Source: Flavobacteriales bacterium UBA979 (GTDB lineage Bacteria; Bacteroidota; Bacteroidia; Flavobacteriales_D; Sanyastnellaceae). From it: a DNA stretch of 27,041 bases. How positions within the stretch are numbered: position 1 is the first letter of the stretch; each line of letters opens with the position of its first letter. The translations under genes and the position numbers were made by a program. Location of the stretch: assembly GCA_002292325.1 (NCBI GenBank), contig DBBR01000009.1, positions 1 through 27,041 of the forward strand, in the 5' to 3' direction. The notes under the pieces are model-generated. The model saw nothing but the letters and a program-made list of their open reading frames with translations. It did no database searches and had not been told where the DNA came from. Shown in pieces: positions 7,923 through 17,436 of this stretch.

Positions 7923-8579
7923 TCAGCGGATCCACTCTTCCAAAGCCGCACGCGTATTCAACATGCTCATGATCGAAGAGCCCTCTGAAGTCAATTCTCC
8001 TCCACCGATGTAGCAATCCCACAACCGACCATCCTTGAACGTCGATAAATTGAAGACCGACTCATCGTACTCGGTGACTCCGCATTGTGGAAGCAACCAA
8101 GCGTTGCCCCAACGCCCTCTTGGATCCAACGTGAGCAACCAATCATATAGGTAGTTAATCGGATTCATTCGATGCACATACAATTCATTTTGGTCAGCCC
8201 TGTCCAATTGAAATGCTTCACCGTCAGCATGCATCATGGCATCAGTCTGAACCTTCTCTGTCGGAATCAACGACATCTGCCAGACCCGATGCAATGTGAT
8301 GTTGAAATCATCATTGTGCTGCTCTGCTTGCTCCAGCTCCTCAAATTGGATGCGGTGCAAGATGGTATGACGCCCCACGTCCCGGCGCCGCACTTCCTGG
8401 TCATCTTCCCCTCCAAATCGGTCCGCGCTCGGGGCCCATTGTTCGAGGTGAGCTTTCAAGTCAATGGCGGGGTCCCACGTTGCATTGGTCTGAACTCCTT
8501 CCGCATCCTGATCCTGGACACGCGCGTGGTGAAACGTAACTTCAGGGAAATCTAATTTCCAGTTGATTGACATGCTCAT
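7923..8579 (-). CDS. Hypothetical protein, 218 aa, unrecognised
   Basis: I do not recognise a family. The 218-aa product is soluble, acidic and rich in Trp, Asp, Glu and His, without signal peptide or membrane helix. Visible blocks are FPEVTFHHARVQDQDAEG near the start, a charged stretch GGEDDQEVRRRDVGRHTILH, the segment MNPINYLYDWLLTLDPRGRWG, and a Gly-rich IGGGELTSEGSS before the C-terminal helix. Coding support comes from an uninterrupted frame, protein-like composition, and tight spacing to trmL (30 bases). The start could also be the second Met, two codons later. It has the same strand as the EF-hand protein upstream and trmL downstream. Confidence 0.7.
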   Translation of the reverse strand: MSMSINWKLDFPEVTFHHARVQDQDAEGVQTNATWDPAIDLKAHLEQWAPSADRFGGEDDQEVRRRDVGRHTILHRIQFEELEQAEQHNDDFNITLHRVWQMSLIPTEKVQTDAMMHADGEAFQLDRADQNELYVHRMNPINYLYDWLLTLDPRGRWGNAWLLPQCGVTEYDESVFNLSTFKDGRLWDCYIGGGELTSEGSSIMSMLNTRAALEEWIR

Positions 8580-8651
8580 GGTGCAAAATAGCCCAGAACT
8601 TCTTGGAGTCCTGCGACTCGATTCAAAATCATGCCTTCCGCTTCTGGAAAT

Positions 8652-9530
8652 TTATTCCGAGCAATCAGCACCCAATCTCCAAAATTGACCACCAAGGGAT
8701 AAATGTAGGATTCCCCCATCGCATTCAAAGGTTACACCCTGTGGCACATCATCCCAAATCAACGTTTCGCCATCAAATGAGTAGGCATCGGGGTTCGGTA
8801 TTGCTTCTGACAAATCCAAGGAAGCCCAGTAGGATTCGTCGCATGCCGCGGCATCACAATAATACGTGTAGATTAAGCCCTCTAAAAACTCGTACATCGT
8901 AGTGGCATCTTCTACGTTGTCACTTGGCGACCACAGCCACCTTCCTTCAACCGTGTAAGCGGGATCTTCGCATGACTGACCAAATTCACCAAGCAGACCC
9001 AATACATCCACCACGGTAACGGTTCCATCCCCATCTCCATCGTATTGGAGGTTGCAGTCAGGCTCAATGGGTTCACTGACATCCAAACCAACATTCCCTC
9101 CCAACGTCCAGGTTCCATATTCCTCTCCGCTGTTGGGCCAGGTGTCGACTTCCCAAACAAGGTAATCCTCGATGAGACAAGCCACGGGATTGCCGTTGTT
9201 TAAAGCGGAATCGTTCGTCAGCAAAACAGAAACATACATCGTATCCGTCACCGGCATGTCAAAATCAAAGGACACGAAATTCTCATCGACCAACGTTTCT
9301 TCATGCAGCACATTGCCCTGTGAATCGGTGAATTCCCATTCCATTACATTCTCTGAAGAAGGCCAGGTCAGATAGCCCCCGGGGTGGTAAATGTTAATGG
9401 AATTCGGTAAGGACCCGACATTGACAACAAGTCCCATCTGATCACAATCGACCGCTGTGGTGACCTGCGCTTCTGACAATGGGCCAAAGCCAAAAATGGC
9501 GGCCATGAGCATGCTTATGTGATATTTCAT
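8652..9530 (-). CDS. Secreted protein with EF-hand-like loop and lipocalin-like C-terminal part
   Basis: A 292-aa exported protein with signal peptide (MKYHISMLMAAIFGFGPLSEAQ). Residues 25-150 are beta-rich and not recognised. A single Ca-binding, dockerin/EF-hand-like loop DGDGDGTVTVVDVLGLLGEFG (about 164-184) follows, flanked by two cysteines. The last 95 residues read like a small beta-barrel of lipocalin type: EGRWLWSPS, TMYEFLEGLIYTYYCD, YSFDGETLIWDD, ILHLSLGGQFWRL. No T9SS tail is seen. The EF-hand loop form is common in secreted proteins of marine Flavobacteriales. It is the first gene of a minus-strand run and lies 127 bases downstream of the NRPS operon on the same strand. Function unknown. 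Confidence 0.7.
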   Translation of the reverse strand: MKYHISMLMAAIFGFGPLSEAQVTTAVDCDQMGLVVNVGSLPNSINIYHPGGYLTWPSSENVMEWEFTDSQGNVLHEETLVDENFVSFDFDMPVTDTMYVSVLLTNDSALNNGNPVACLIEDYLVWEVDTWPNSGEEYGTWTLGGNVGLDVSEPIEPDCNLQYDGDGDGTVTVVDVLGLLGEFGQSCEDPAYTVEGRWLWSPSDNVEDATTMYEFLEGLIYTYYCDAAACDESYWASLDLSEAIPNPDAYSFDGETLIWDDVPQGVTFECDGGILHLSLGGQFWRLGADCSE

Positions 9531-9656
9531 ATGAACAAAAATATCAAATCACGCCCCGTTTCATATCACGCACAAGGGTGAACCCCCTTATTTCATGATT
9601 CACGCGAAGATTTTCTCTGGACCATTCCTCCTACAAGCCTTGCGGAATCCAGCTTC

Positions 9657-12600
9657 TTAGAGAGATTGCATTGTTTGGCGGTAGCTGCTTTGCCAAAATT
9701 TCGGGATCTCGTCATGGGTGGTTTCAATCTCCTGGAAGCTAACGGAACCGGAAGTAAAAGCCTCCCAGCTTTTAAAACCTTCAGAATCAAATCCTCCTGG
9801 GCAATGCAACACATGGACAGGGCATTGGATGGTACCCTTTTGCTGATAGGTTTCGATCAAAAATTCATGGTGCAATAAAGCCTCAACCATGGACGTGTGA
9901 TCCGGTTCATCTGGCGAAAGTTGCAGGGCCATGTCAGCCAAATGGGGACGCAGCGAGGTGGCGGGTTGCAGGTCGGGCGCAGGAGGCGCTGTTTGGGCAG
10001 TTTTGTCCCACACCACCAACCTTCCGACTTTCACTCCTGCTTGTTCCAAGCGTTTCACCGCTTCAAACGCCACAATCCCACCCATCGAGTACGCTACGAC
10101 TTCCTGAATTTCCCTAGGAAAATTGCCCTCAATTTGATAGGCGCTCATGAGCAAATCAGCCAACTCCTCAATGCTCGAGTAAGCCACCCTCTCCCCCATT
10201 GAAAGCGGATAATTAAACGCCATGGCCCGGTGGTTTCGGTGCAAGGGGTAGGAATTGAAAACGAGACCTAATCCAAAAATGGGCGGAAAATACCAGCTTT
10301 CTCCTTCGTTTCCCGACCGCAGTTCCCAGCATAAATCTTGATCCGACTCCATGAGCTCTTGGAACTGAGTCAATGTTTTCTGTGTCGGCGACCGGAAGAA
10401 GGTCGAAGGGCGCACGTCCAAATGGTACTCGTCGCGCAACTCTTTTAGCATGAGCAGTGCTTTCAAACTGGTACCTCCCGCCAAGAAGAAATGTCCGCCT
10501 TTCGGATCCGTGACATATTTCTGCCAAACTTCGTTCCACGGCGCGTCCCATAATTCAGCGTCGCTACTGGAAGTTTTCTGATCATCCAGCTCGAAAGACG
10601 AAGGTTCAATGGCGGCTTCAGCCAGTTCGATCAGCACAGAATGAAATGCTTCGCCTATGGCCTCAACGGTTTCGCGCGACACATAGCCGCTGTCGTATTC
10701 CCATCGAAGGTAAACGGAGTCATTTATGATTTCAACATACAGCGTCAAGGGCAAACGCGGCCGGGATTCCTGGACTAAATCTGGAGACGCCTGGGCAAGG
10801 TGAACTGGGTGTTGGATGACCAATCCGACTTGATGAAAAGGTTCGTGACTGGATCCATCGGGATAGACGATTGAGCCGTGCTGATGCCGAAAAAGGTGCA
10901 CCAAAGCCGCTTTCCCTCGGCCAATGCGTTCACTCCATGGATGATCGATGGCCGCAGGGAATGGAAAGGCCCGCATGTACATCCCTACCGAAGGCGTGCT
11001 GCGGGTGTCCATGACCAATGAAACCCAATGAGTCTCCAACCCTGCACGCTGCATGCTCTCTCCAAGCACAAGCGAATGAATGACAGCAAGGCTCGTCTTC
11101 CATTGCGTTTGCAACGATTGAACTGATTGCATGGCCAAATCACTCAACTGAACGATATGGTTTTTCTCGAGGCATTGTGCAGGGGACCCCTCCAATCGCC
11201 CGGGCAGTGGACTGAGTCCAAAATAGCTATTCCAATTCGACGGTTGGGAGACGACTTCCCTCATCGGCACCTCAGGAATCACGGGTTCATTCCGCTTGAA
11301 GGCTTGGTATATTTCAGCAATTCGCGCATCCGAACCTCCGTCAAACACCAAATGGTGCGGGTTAAAATAGAGCACACGTTGTCCCTCGACGTGCAAGAGT
11401 TCCGCCTCAAAGGCGGGGCCAGCCCGCAACGGAATCGTTTGAAAGTGTGCGGCTTCGCGGAAGTCATCGAATGCTTCGGAGGTCAAAGTCCGTTCCGGCA
11501 GCTCGTAGCCCTCCATGGGGAGAGCGTGCTGCATGAGGGTGCCGTCAGGCGCGACTTCAAACCGCACGAATAGGCTTGGGCAAGCGCGCAATGTTTGCGC
11601 TGCGAGTTCGTTGAATCGGTCTTCTGTATCAGGGATGCGAACGAATTGTGGAAGGTTGTAAAGGCTTTCATCCTTCGCCATCATTTCAATCCAGAGGGCT
11701 TCTTGTGCCCGGTTTGCTGGCATGGAGGATACGGCTTCGCTGGCCGCTACTTCAACAACAGGATCCTTCAATACGGTCGACAGGACAGCAAAAGATTCGC
11801 AGGCGAACAAGTGATATACCTGCAAAGTTTGTTCGTTTGACCGGTTCCATTCGCGAACGAAGTGCATGGCATCGAAACTCGACAACCCCAATGCAAAAAA
11901 GTTGTCGTTCTTCTGAGCATTCAACCCAAACAGTTGATTTGCTAATGTCAAGAGATCCGAAGCCCCTTCTGAACGGGGTTCTTCCCCCATCTTCCCCTGC
12001 AGTTCTGGAAGCATCCCAAGGGCCTTCCGATCCACCTTGCCATTGATTGTGATCGGGAACGCAGGCACATGAAGAAACCGCGAAGGCAGGTAATAGGACG
12101 GATGATGTTGAAGGATGTACTCCCGAATGGCCGCCAAATCTTTCGGCGAAACTTCCTGCACATGAGCAGCCCCCAATTCCAGCGCATACCCGTTGTTAAA
12201 GGCAAAGGCAGCCCAGGTGATGTGCGAACTGATCGAGTTCAAGATGGATTCGATCTCCTGCAGCTCCAAACGCTGGCCCCGGATTTTCACCTGCAGATCA
12301 CCCCGACCGAGAAAATGGAAATGACCATATTCATCCAGTGTTCCACGGTCTGCCGTGCGCCATGGTCCCGATTCATGGTTCCAAGCGCCCTCTTTGAAGT
12401 AACCTAAACCCACACAGGGTCCGTCGATGCAAATGTACCCCTCCATCCCCGGTGGCAGACGATGGCCGGCTTCATCGGTGATGCTCAGATGGGAATGCTG
12501 CATGGCATGGCCGATGGGCACCATGAGTCCTTTTGCATAACCCTGCGGGTCTGCCAAAATGGAATTGTCGATGGTCGTTTCAGAAAGCCCGTAGTTGTTG

Positions 12601-15600
12601 ACGACTTGTGTTCCATCGCCTACAATGGCCTGCAGCGCCTCCATTTCGGCAACTGTCCAAGCATCGGATCCGACGATGAGGTAGCGCAACGAAGGCACCT
12701 CCAGATGGCCTTCATCGATCCACCAGCGGATGATGAGCGGTGTAGTTTCAAACAACGTGGCTTCGTGTTCTCGGATTTGACGAGCAATCTCCATGGGGTC
12801 CTTGCGCTGGAAAGCATCCAGCAAAACCAACTCAGCCCCGAGAAAAAAGGAGCGGCCGAGGTCGCCGAGAAACACGTCGAACGAAAAAGATACAGCTTGC
12901 AGGACTTTATCGTTTGGCACCTGCGAATAACTGGTCACCCATGCATCAATAGCGGCTTCGTAACCCGTGCGCTTCACCCCCACAAGCTTGGGAACACCTG
13001 TACTACCTGAGGTCGCGATGGCATAGGCCATCCGAGGAGCAAATACTGGATTGGGTAAAATGGGAATGATTGCTTCTGCGGAATCGGGGTAAACGGCCTT
13101 TTGTCCGCAAAGGGACTCAATGAGTTCGATCCGATCTTTTGGCGTGTCTGCGTCAATGGGGATGAATGGGATTTCATGAACCAGGCAAGAGATGATCAAT
13201 GCCACGTGATTGGAATTCCGTTCCGCAACGATGGGGATGATTCCAGTCCCCGACCAATCCAACCGCGTTCGCCATGTTTCCATGATCTCATTGAAGGCGT
13301 CATAACTGTATGAGTGCTGCGTACAAGTGATGGCCGTTTGGCCCCGTTTTTCGCCAACGACACCGGCCCAACGCTGCTTCAATTTAGTTCCCACGTGCCA
13401 GTCAGACATCGCGGAAACAGAAGGAACTTGAATGGGATGAAATAGGGACTCGTGCAGGCGTTCGACTGCTTTCATGGAAAACTTTTCAGGATCAAATTCC
13501 CATTGAAACCAAGCTTCATCACCCGCGTCGATGAAGTCCAGCGATAGGTCAAAGGCGGTTCTCTGGACCTCGAAGGGAAGGACCTCTGCCCAGGCCACTT
13601 TCTCCCATTGATTGTATGTCAACGTGGTGTTGAAATAGGGAGTTCCTTGCGCCTGCTTCGTTTTATCGAGCCGGGCGATTTCCGAAAAAGGCTGCCGCGA
13701 CTTTTTTGCCATCTCGCGCCATTGCGCAAGGATGGTTGCAGGATCCTCAAATTTGGCAGGAATGGGCAAGGTATTCACCGACATCGCTTCCAATTGGATG
13801 TCATCCCAATCTCCTCGCGCATTGACGACCACACCAGTCGCAAAGTCTCCGCCAGGAAAAAAGCGGTTCCATGCTTGCATCCACAGGACGAACCCCGCCT
13901 CAAACCGAGAACAACCCAACGTCCCTTGCAGCGCAACAAGGGTTTGATTCTCTTCAAAGCTCAACGCCTTCTTCACTACGCACACGTCAGATGGTGGCTG
14001 AATGCGGGAAAAAGGCAACTTTTGAACCCGAACAGCGTCGAGCGCATCCGTCCAAAAAGGAACATCCACGGGCTCATCCACGGGTTCGACGAGTTCCATC
14101 GGGGTCAAGGTTTCAGATTCCAAGTCACGGGACAAGGTGCTCAGCATTTGCTGAATTCCCAACCCGTCAAGGAGACCATGGTGCACCCGGAAAGCAACGA
14201 GGTTGCTGGACACATAGACATGGACCAGCGACTGAAAGTTCGGGGTGGATTGATCGTCTACCTGCCGAACAAAGTCCTCCGCATTCGCTGCCTCCAACCG
14301 ATGTATGCGCGGTTGAGCAGCAACCCAGCGATACCCTGTACCATCCGATTCAACTCCGAATTGCAAGGACGGTTGGCTGACCACCCAGCGTTGCAACTCA
14401 GCGATGATTTCGGGATTGTTCGGAAGGTGAAATCCCGTCCGAATCCAATACGTTTCATTCCAATTTGGGTCACTTTCGGAGAGAAAGAAAATCCGAGCGG
14501 CGGCTGAGTGCACCGCCTTTCCAGCCTGGACCGGTTGGCGATCTTGAGAGCCCAATTCCTCCACGAGTGAGGGCAAATGGCGCAATGACGTGCAGGTCAA
14601 TACAGCTCGCATCTCCAATTGCATTTCGAGCTTTTTCTTGACCCTGCCTACAAATTTTAAAGCATGGACGGAGTTCAGCCCATTGGAATACCAACCGACA
14701 TCCTCGCGCAGAGTTAGATCGGGAAACAACTCCTCCAGTACTTGCCGGAATGCAGCAGGAAGAGGTGGGAGATCCTCTCGCTTATCCTGGTCTTCGTGCA
14801 ACTTTTGCAATGCACGGAGGTCGACTTTTCCGTTTTTATTTAAGGGGAATTCCGATACAGTGTGCAGGAAACCAGGAATCGCATATGGTGGAAGCCATTC
14901 ACTCAATCCTTTGCGATCGGGAAGGGAGAAATCATCGTCGGCAAGACCAAATGCACGGAGGACAGGCGCATCATAGGCCACGATCCAATTTGAAATTCCA
15001 GACCACGCTTTCAATGCATGCTCAATGCGAGCGGTTTCGAAGCGTTGCCCGTTGATTTTGATCTGATGATCCCGCCGACCGCGGAAGAACAAATTTCCCT
15101 CCTCATCGCGCCATCCCAAGTCTCCTGTCTTAAATGCTCGCGCCTTTTGGAATTCAATAAATCGGCCTTGGTCCGCGTCACCGGCGTATCCCATTCCCAC
15201 GGCCAAACCAGAAATGACAATCTCACCCGCCTCAAATGGCGGCATTGGCTGCAAGTATGCTCCGACGATGTCATTTTGACCATGTGCAAATTCGGTGCCC
15301 AGCGGCAATAAGCCCTCATGAAACCCACCTGAGTTCTCCAGTCCGGAAGTGAAAAACGAACATTCCGAAGGTCCGTAAAACTGAAACAGTCGGGCAGTTT
15401 CGAATTTCTTGTGGAGGTTGCGCTGGAGGTATTGCGGTACCTTATCGCCACCGGTCATGACGATCCGTCCCACTGCGTCAGGGCTCTTTTGCTCAATCCA
15501 GTTCTCCAACAAAGCAGGGACCAAGTGAAACGCTGTGACATCGCGGAATGCGCGATTGATGGCTTCGGCTTCACTGAGGTCCTCCTTGGTCAAAAATCGA

Positions 15601-17423
15601 GTTTCCCATCCTTTCCAAAGCGGAAAAACCAACTCGGCCAATCCGACATCAAACGCAGGATGTGCAATAGCGGCAAACACTTCCGCTTCCCTCCAGGGAA
15701 GTTTGTCTTCCCATGCCAGCATGAATGCCAAGATGTTGTCCAAAGACAATTGAACTACTTTGGGTTCCCCTGTCGAACCTGAAGTACAAATGGACACTGC
15801 AACGGCGCCGGCCTCCTGAACTGCAGATGGTTGAGCCGTCCAGCTTTGAAGCCGATCCATTGCGATGCGATCCAACAATCGCTCCGCATTCTCCGCATTC
15901 TCGGCATTCTCGGCAATGAAAATTGCGTCGGGAGGCTTCAGACCGCGCAAAGCATCCAAAAAGTGGTCGGTTTCCCGTTCGTTGACCGTAATCAATTCCA
16001 CACCAACGCGCCATGCAGCACAGATCAATTCGGGCAAATGCGGGTGTTTCTCCCCGTAATACCAGATTCTATTCACATGCTCAAATTCACCGATCAAGTG
16101 GTCGTAACGCTTGCGCTGCTCCTCCGAAAGGTTCCGTTCCACCTGGTCGAAAAACTCCTCCTTCGAGAGGGTAAGCGTGGGTTGCGGTGAAGAGACCTGT
16201 GATGCAACGAGGGACGAAAGGGTCGTCTCAAGCTGACCTGATAGCTTACCGAGCATCGCGGAGAACGCTTTCGCTAAATGCTCGATTTGGGCAGCAGGAT
16301 GCGATGCGGAGTGAAAATGCCAATCGAGCGTGTATTGCCCATCAGAGGGGGTAACGGCAAGGCTCAATGGAAACTCTGAAAAGTCATGCGAATCCATGAG
16401 CGTGAATTCGGATTCAGCAGCCTCCAATCCCGCCTCCAACGGATAGTTCTCAAAGGCAATCAGGAAGGAAAATTGCAGGTCACTGAAGGCTGAGTCCAAG
16501 GTGTTGACAAAAGGGAAAGCAGCCACGGAGCGTTCCCTTTGTTTGAAGGCCTCCAATAAATGGTTCATCGGCGCATGGAGGTCGACTACCATTTGACACG
16601 GAAGGGTCTGAATGCCGAGCCCAAAAGCATTCGGCAGCGATGAAATCAGACCATTCTGCTTCACAACCCCAAATTGCACGGAAGGGGTTTGCGTGTAGTT
16701 CGAAATAAAACAGCCCCATGAGAAATTCAAGGCCTCTGCCGGGGTCAATCCCCAGTCCCTTGACAAACCATCGAGGAGTGTTCTTGGAATCTGCTCGGAA
16801 AACGTGCAATGTTGGCCGGTTGGCGACGAGTGTTTCGTGAGCTCTGCAAAAGAGTCGAAGGACTTCACGTATCGCTTGTATGCGACCAGAGCGGAAGTGT
16901 GGTCGAGTTGGGTCCAGGCCTCGTACCAGTGGCGATTGAGTTTGACGGGCAACTGCCGTTGCGGGTGATGCAAAAACCCAATGAAATCACGAAGCAACGC
17001 CTGTTTTCCCCACCCGTCGAACAGCAAATGATGGTTCGTGATGCACAAAAAACGCTTACCCCCTCCTTCCACCCAATCAAATCGGATGCACGGTTCTTTT
17101 TGAAGATTGAATCCTCGAGTTCGGATCCGTCGTGCCAGTGCCTTCCATTCACCAGGTCCGCAAGTGTGCTGCTCAACGGCAGGGTATGTGTTGGCATTGC
17201 TGACCCAAACCGGCTGTTTCAATCCCTCATGCAAAACAACGGACCGAAAGCCTTCGTAAGCTCCAATGAGCTGTGTCAGAGCAGCTTGCACTTCGATCCA
17301 ATGATGGCGGTTCACTTGAAAGACCAATTGCTGCACATACGTGTGCGGCGCATCTTTGAGTGTTGCGGCAAGCATATACTGCTGAGCTGGAAGCAGGGGT
17401 ACAATGGATCGTGAACCTGTCAT
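9657..17423 (-). CDS. Nonribosomal peptide synthetase, C-A-T-C-A-T-C-T-TE
   Basis: A 2588-aa terminating synthetase. C1 has HHLLFDG (H132, D136). A1 (about 425-875) has SGSTGEPK, FD592, YGPSE, KTGD and NGK866, but an abnormal, short N-lobe. T1 Ser is S918. C2 has HHGLLDG (H1082, D1086). A2 (1345-1810) has SGSTGVPK, TAD in place of TGD, and NGK1796; its pocket reads D-V-G-E-I-G-N-I-D-K, one residue from the Orn code DVGEIGSIDK. T2 Ser is S1849. C3 has HHLVFDG (H2024, D2028) and is followed directly by T3 (LAGGTS, S2319) with no A domain. The thioesterase triad is S2446 (AYSMGG), D2473 and H2570, with the Ser-Asp spacing of known NRPS thioesterases. A1's pocket (D-V-A-H-M-G-F-F-F) matches no code I know. 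It starts 13 bases after the upstream synthetase gene, so it is the downstream partner in one assembly line. Confidence 0.93.
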   Translation of the reverse strand: MTGSRSIVPLLPAQQYMLAATLKDAPHTYVQQLVFQVNRHHWIEVQAALTQLIGAYEGFRSVVLHEGLKQPVWVSNANTYPAVEQHTCGPGEWKALARRIRTRGFNLQKEPCIRFDWVEGGGKRFLCITNHHLLFDGWGKQALLRDFIGFLHHPQRQLPVKLNRHWYEAWTQLDHTSALVAYKRYVKSFDSFAELTKHSSPTGQHCTFSEQIPRTLLDGLSRDWGLTPAEALNFSWGCFISNYTQTPSVQFGVVKQNGLISSLPNAFGLGIQTLPCQMVVDLHAPMNHLLEAFKQRERSVAAFPFVNTLDSAFSDLQFSFLIAFENYPLEAGLEAAESEFTLMDSHDFSEFPLSLAVTPSDGQYTLDWHFHSASHPAAQIEHLAKAFSAMLGKLSGQLETTLSSLVASQVSSPQPTLTLSKEEFFDQVERNLSEEQRKRYDHLIGEFEHVNRIWYYGEKHPHLPELICAAWRVGVELITVNERETDHFLDALRGLKPPDAIFIAENAENAENAERLLDRIAMDRLQSWTAQPSAVQEAGAVAVSICTSGSTGEPKVVQLSLDNILAFMLAWEDKLPWREAEVFAAIAHPAFDVGLAELVFPLWKGWETRFLTKEDLSEAEAINRAFRDVTAFHLVPALLENWIEQKSPDAVGRIVMTGGDKVPQYLQRNLHKKFETARLFQFYGPSECSFFTSGLENSGGFHEGLLPLGTEFAHGQNDIVGAYLQPMPPFEAGEIVISGLAVGMGYAGDADQGRFIEFQKARAFKTGDLGWRDEEGNLFFRGRRDHQIKINGQRFETARIEHALKAWSGISNWIVAYDAPVLRAFGLADDDFSLPDRKGLSEWLPPYAIPGFLHTVSEFPLNKNGKVDLRALQKLHEDQDKREDLPPLPAAFRQVLEELFPDLTLREDVGWYSNGLNSVHALKFVGRVKKKLEMQLEMRAVLTCTSLRHLPSLVEELGSQDRQPVQAGKAVHSAAARIFFLSESDPNWNETYWIRTGFHLPNNPEIIAELQRWVVSQPSLQFGVESDGTGYRWVAAQPRIHRLEAANAEDFVRQVDDQSTPNFQSLVHVYVSSNLVAFRVHHGLLDGLGIQQMLSTLSRDLESETLTPMELVEPVDEPVDVPFWTDALDAVRVQKLPFSRIQPPSDVCVVKKALSFEENQTLVALQGTLGCSRFEAGFVLWMQAWNRFFPGGDFATGVVVNARGDWDDIQLEAMSVNTLPIPAKFEDPATILAQWREMAKKSRQPFSEIARLDKTKQAQGTPYFNTTLTYNQWEKVAWAEVLPFEVQRTAFDLSLDFIDAGDEAWFQWEFDPEKFSMKAVERLHESLFHPIQVPSVSAMSDWHVGTKLKQRWAGVVGEKRGQTAITCTQHSYSYDAFNEIMETWRTRLDWSGTGIIPIVAERNSNHVALIISCLVHEIPFIPIDADTPKDRIELIESLCGQKAVYPDSAEAIIPILPNPVFAPRMAYAIATSGSTGVPKLVGVKRTGYEAAIDAWVTSYSQVPNDKVLQAVSFSFDVFLGDLGRSFFLGAELVLLDAFQRKDPMEIARQIREHEATLFETTPLIIRWWIDEGHLEVPSLRYLIVGSDAWTVAEMEALQAIVGDGTQVVNNYGLSETTIDNSILADPQGYAKGLMVPIGHAMQHSHLSITDEAGHRLPPGMEGYICIDGPCVGLGYFKEGAWNHESGPWRTADRGTLDEYGHFHFLGRGDLQVKIRGQRLELQEIESILNSISSHITWAAFAFNNGYALELGAAHVQEVSPKDLAAIREYILQHHPSYYLPSRFLHVPAFPITINGKVDRKALGMLPELQGKMGEEPRSEGASDLLTLANQLFGLNAQKNDNFFALGLSSFDAMHFVREWNRSNEQTLQVYHLFACESFAVLSTVLKDPVVEVAASEAVSSMPANRAQEALWIEMMAKDESLYNLPQFVRIPDTEDRFNELAAQTLRACPSLFVRFEVAPDGTLMQHALPMEGYELPERTLTSEAFDDFREAAHFQTIPLRAGPAFEAELLHVEGQRVLYFNPHHLVFDGGSDARIAEIYQAFKRNEPVIPEVPMREVVSQPSNWNSYFGLSPLPGRLEGSPAQCLEKNHIVQLSDLAMQSVQSLQTQWKTSLAVIHSLVLGESMQRAGLETHWVSLVMDTRSTPSVGMYMRAFPFPAAIDHPWSERIGRGKAALVHLFRHQHGSIVYPDGSSHEPFHQVGLVIQHPVHLAQASPDLVQESRPRLPLTLYVEIINDSVYLRWEYDSGYVSRETVEAIGEAFHSVLIELAEAAIEPSSFELDDQKTSSSDAELWDAPWNEVWQKYVTDPKGGHFFLAGGTSLKALLMLKELRDEYHLDVRPSTFFRSPTQKTLTQFQELMESDQDLCWELRSGNEGESWYFPPIFGLGLVFNSYPLHRNHRAMAFNYPLSMGERVAYSSIEELADLLMSAYQIEGNFPREIQEVVAYSMGGIVAFEAVKRLEQAGVKVGRLVVWDKTAQTAPPAPDLQPATSLRPHLADMALQLSPDEPDHTSMVEALLHHEFLIETYQQKGTIQCPVHVLHCPGGFDSEGFKSWEAFTSGSVSFQEIETTHDEIPKFWQSSYRQTMQSL
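15882..15917. repeat. Four tandem 9-bp units inside the NRPS coding sequence
   Basis: Units CTCCGCATT, CTCCGCATT, CTCGGCATT and CTCGGCAAT follow each other without gaps and keep the reading frame. On the coding strand they give the protein run AENAENAENAE (about residues 504-514), inside the odd, shortened N-lobe of A domain 1. In-frame slippage is the likely origin. Confidence 0.85.
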
Positions 17424-17436
17424 GTTGATGGCTCAA

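Noticed and set aside
9536..9543. Perfect TAnnTTTG (-7 element) on the minus strand before the EF-hand protein gene
   Set aside because: It would leave almost no leader before the ATG at 9530, and no -33 TTTG lies at the right distance. It is likely chance in AT-rich sequence.
9574..9589. AAGGG/CCCTT hairpin downstream of the NRPS operon
   Set aside because: The stem is only 5 bp and no T run follows in the direction of NRPS transcription.
13608..14507. Long + strand frame (299 aa) antisense to the NRPS gene
   Set aside because: It lies wholly opposite a motif-rich NRPS region, has an unnatural Arg/His/Pro-rich composition and no recognisable domain. The same applies to the other frames opposite the two synthetases.
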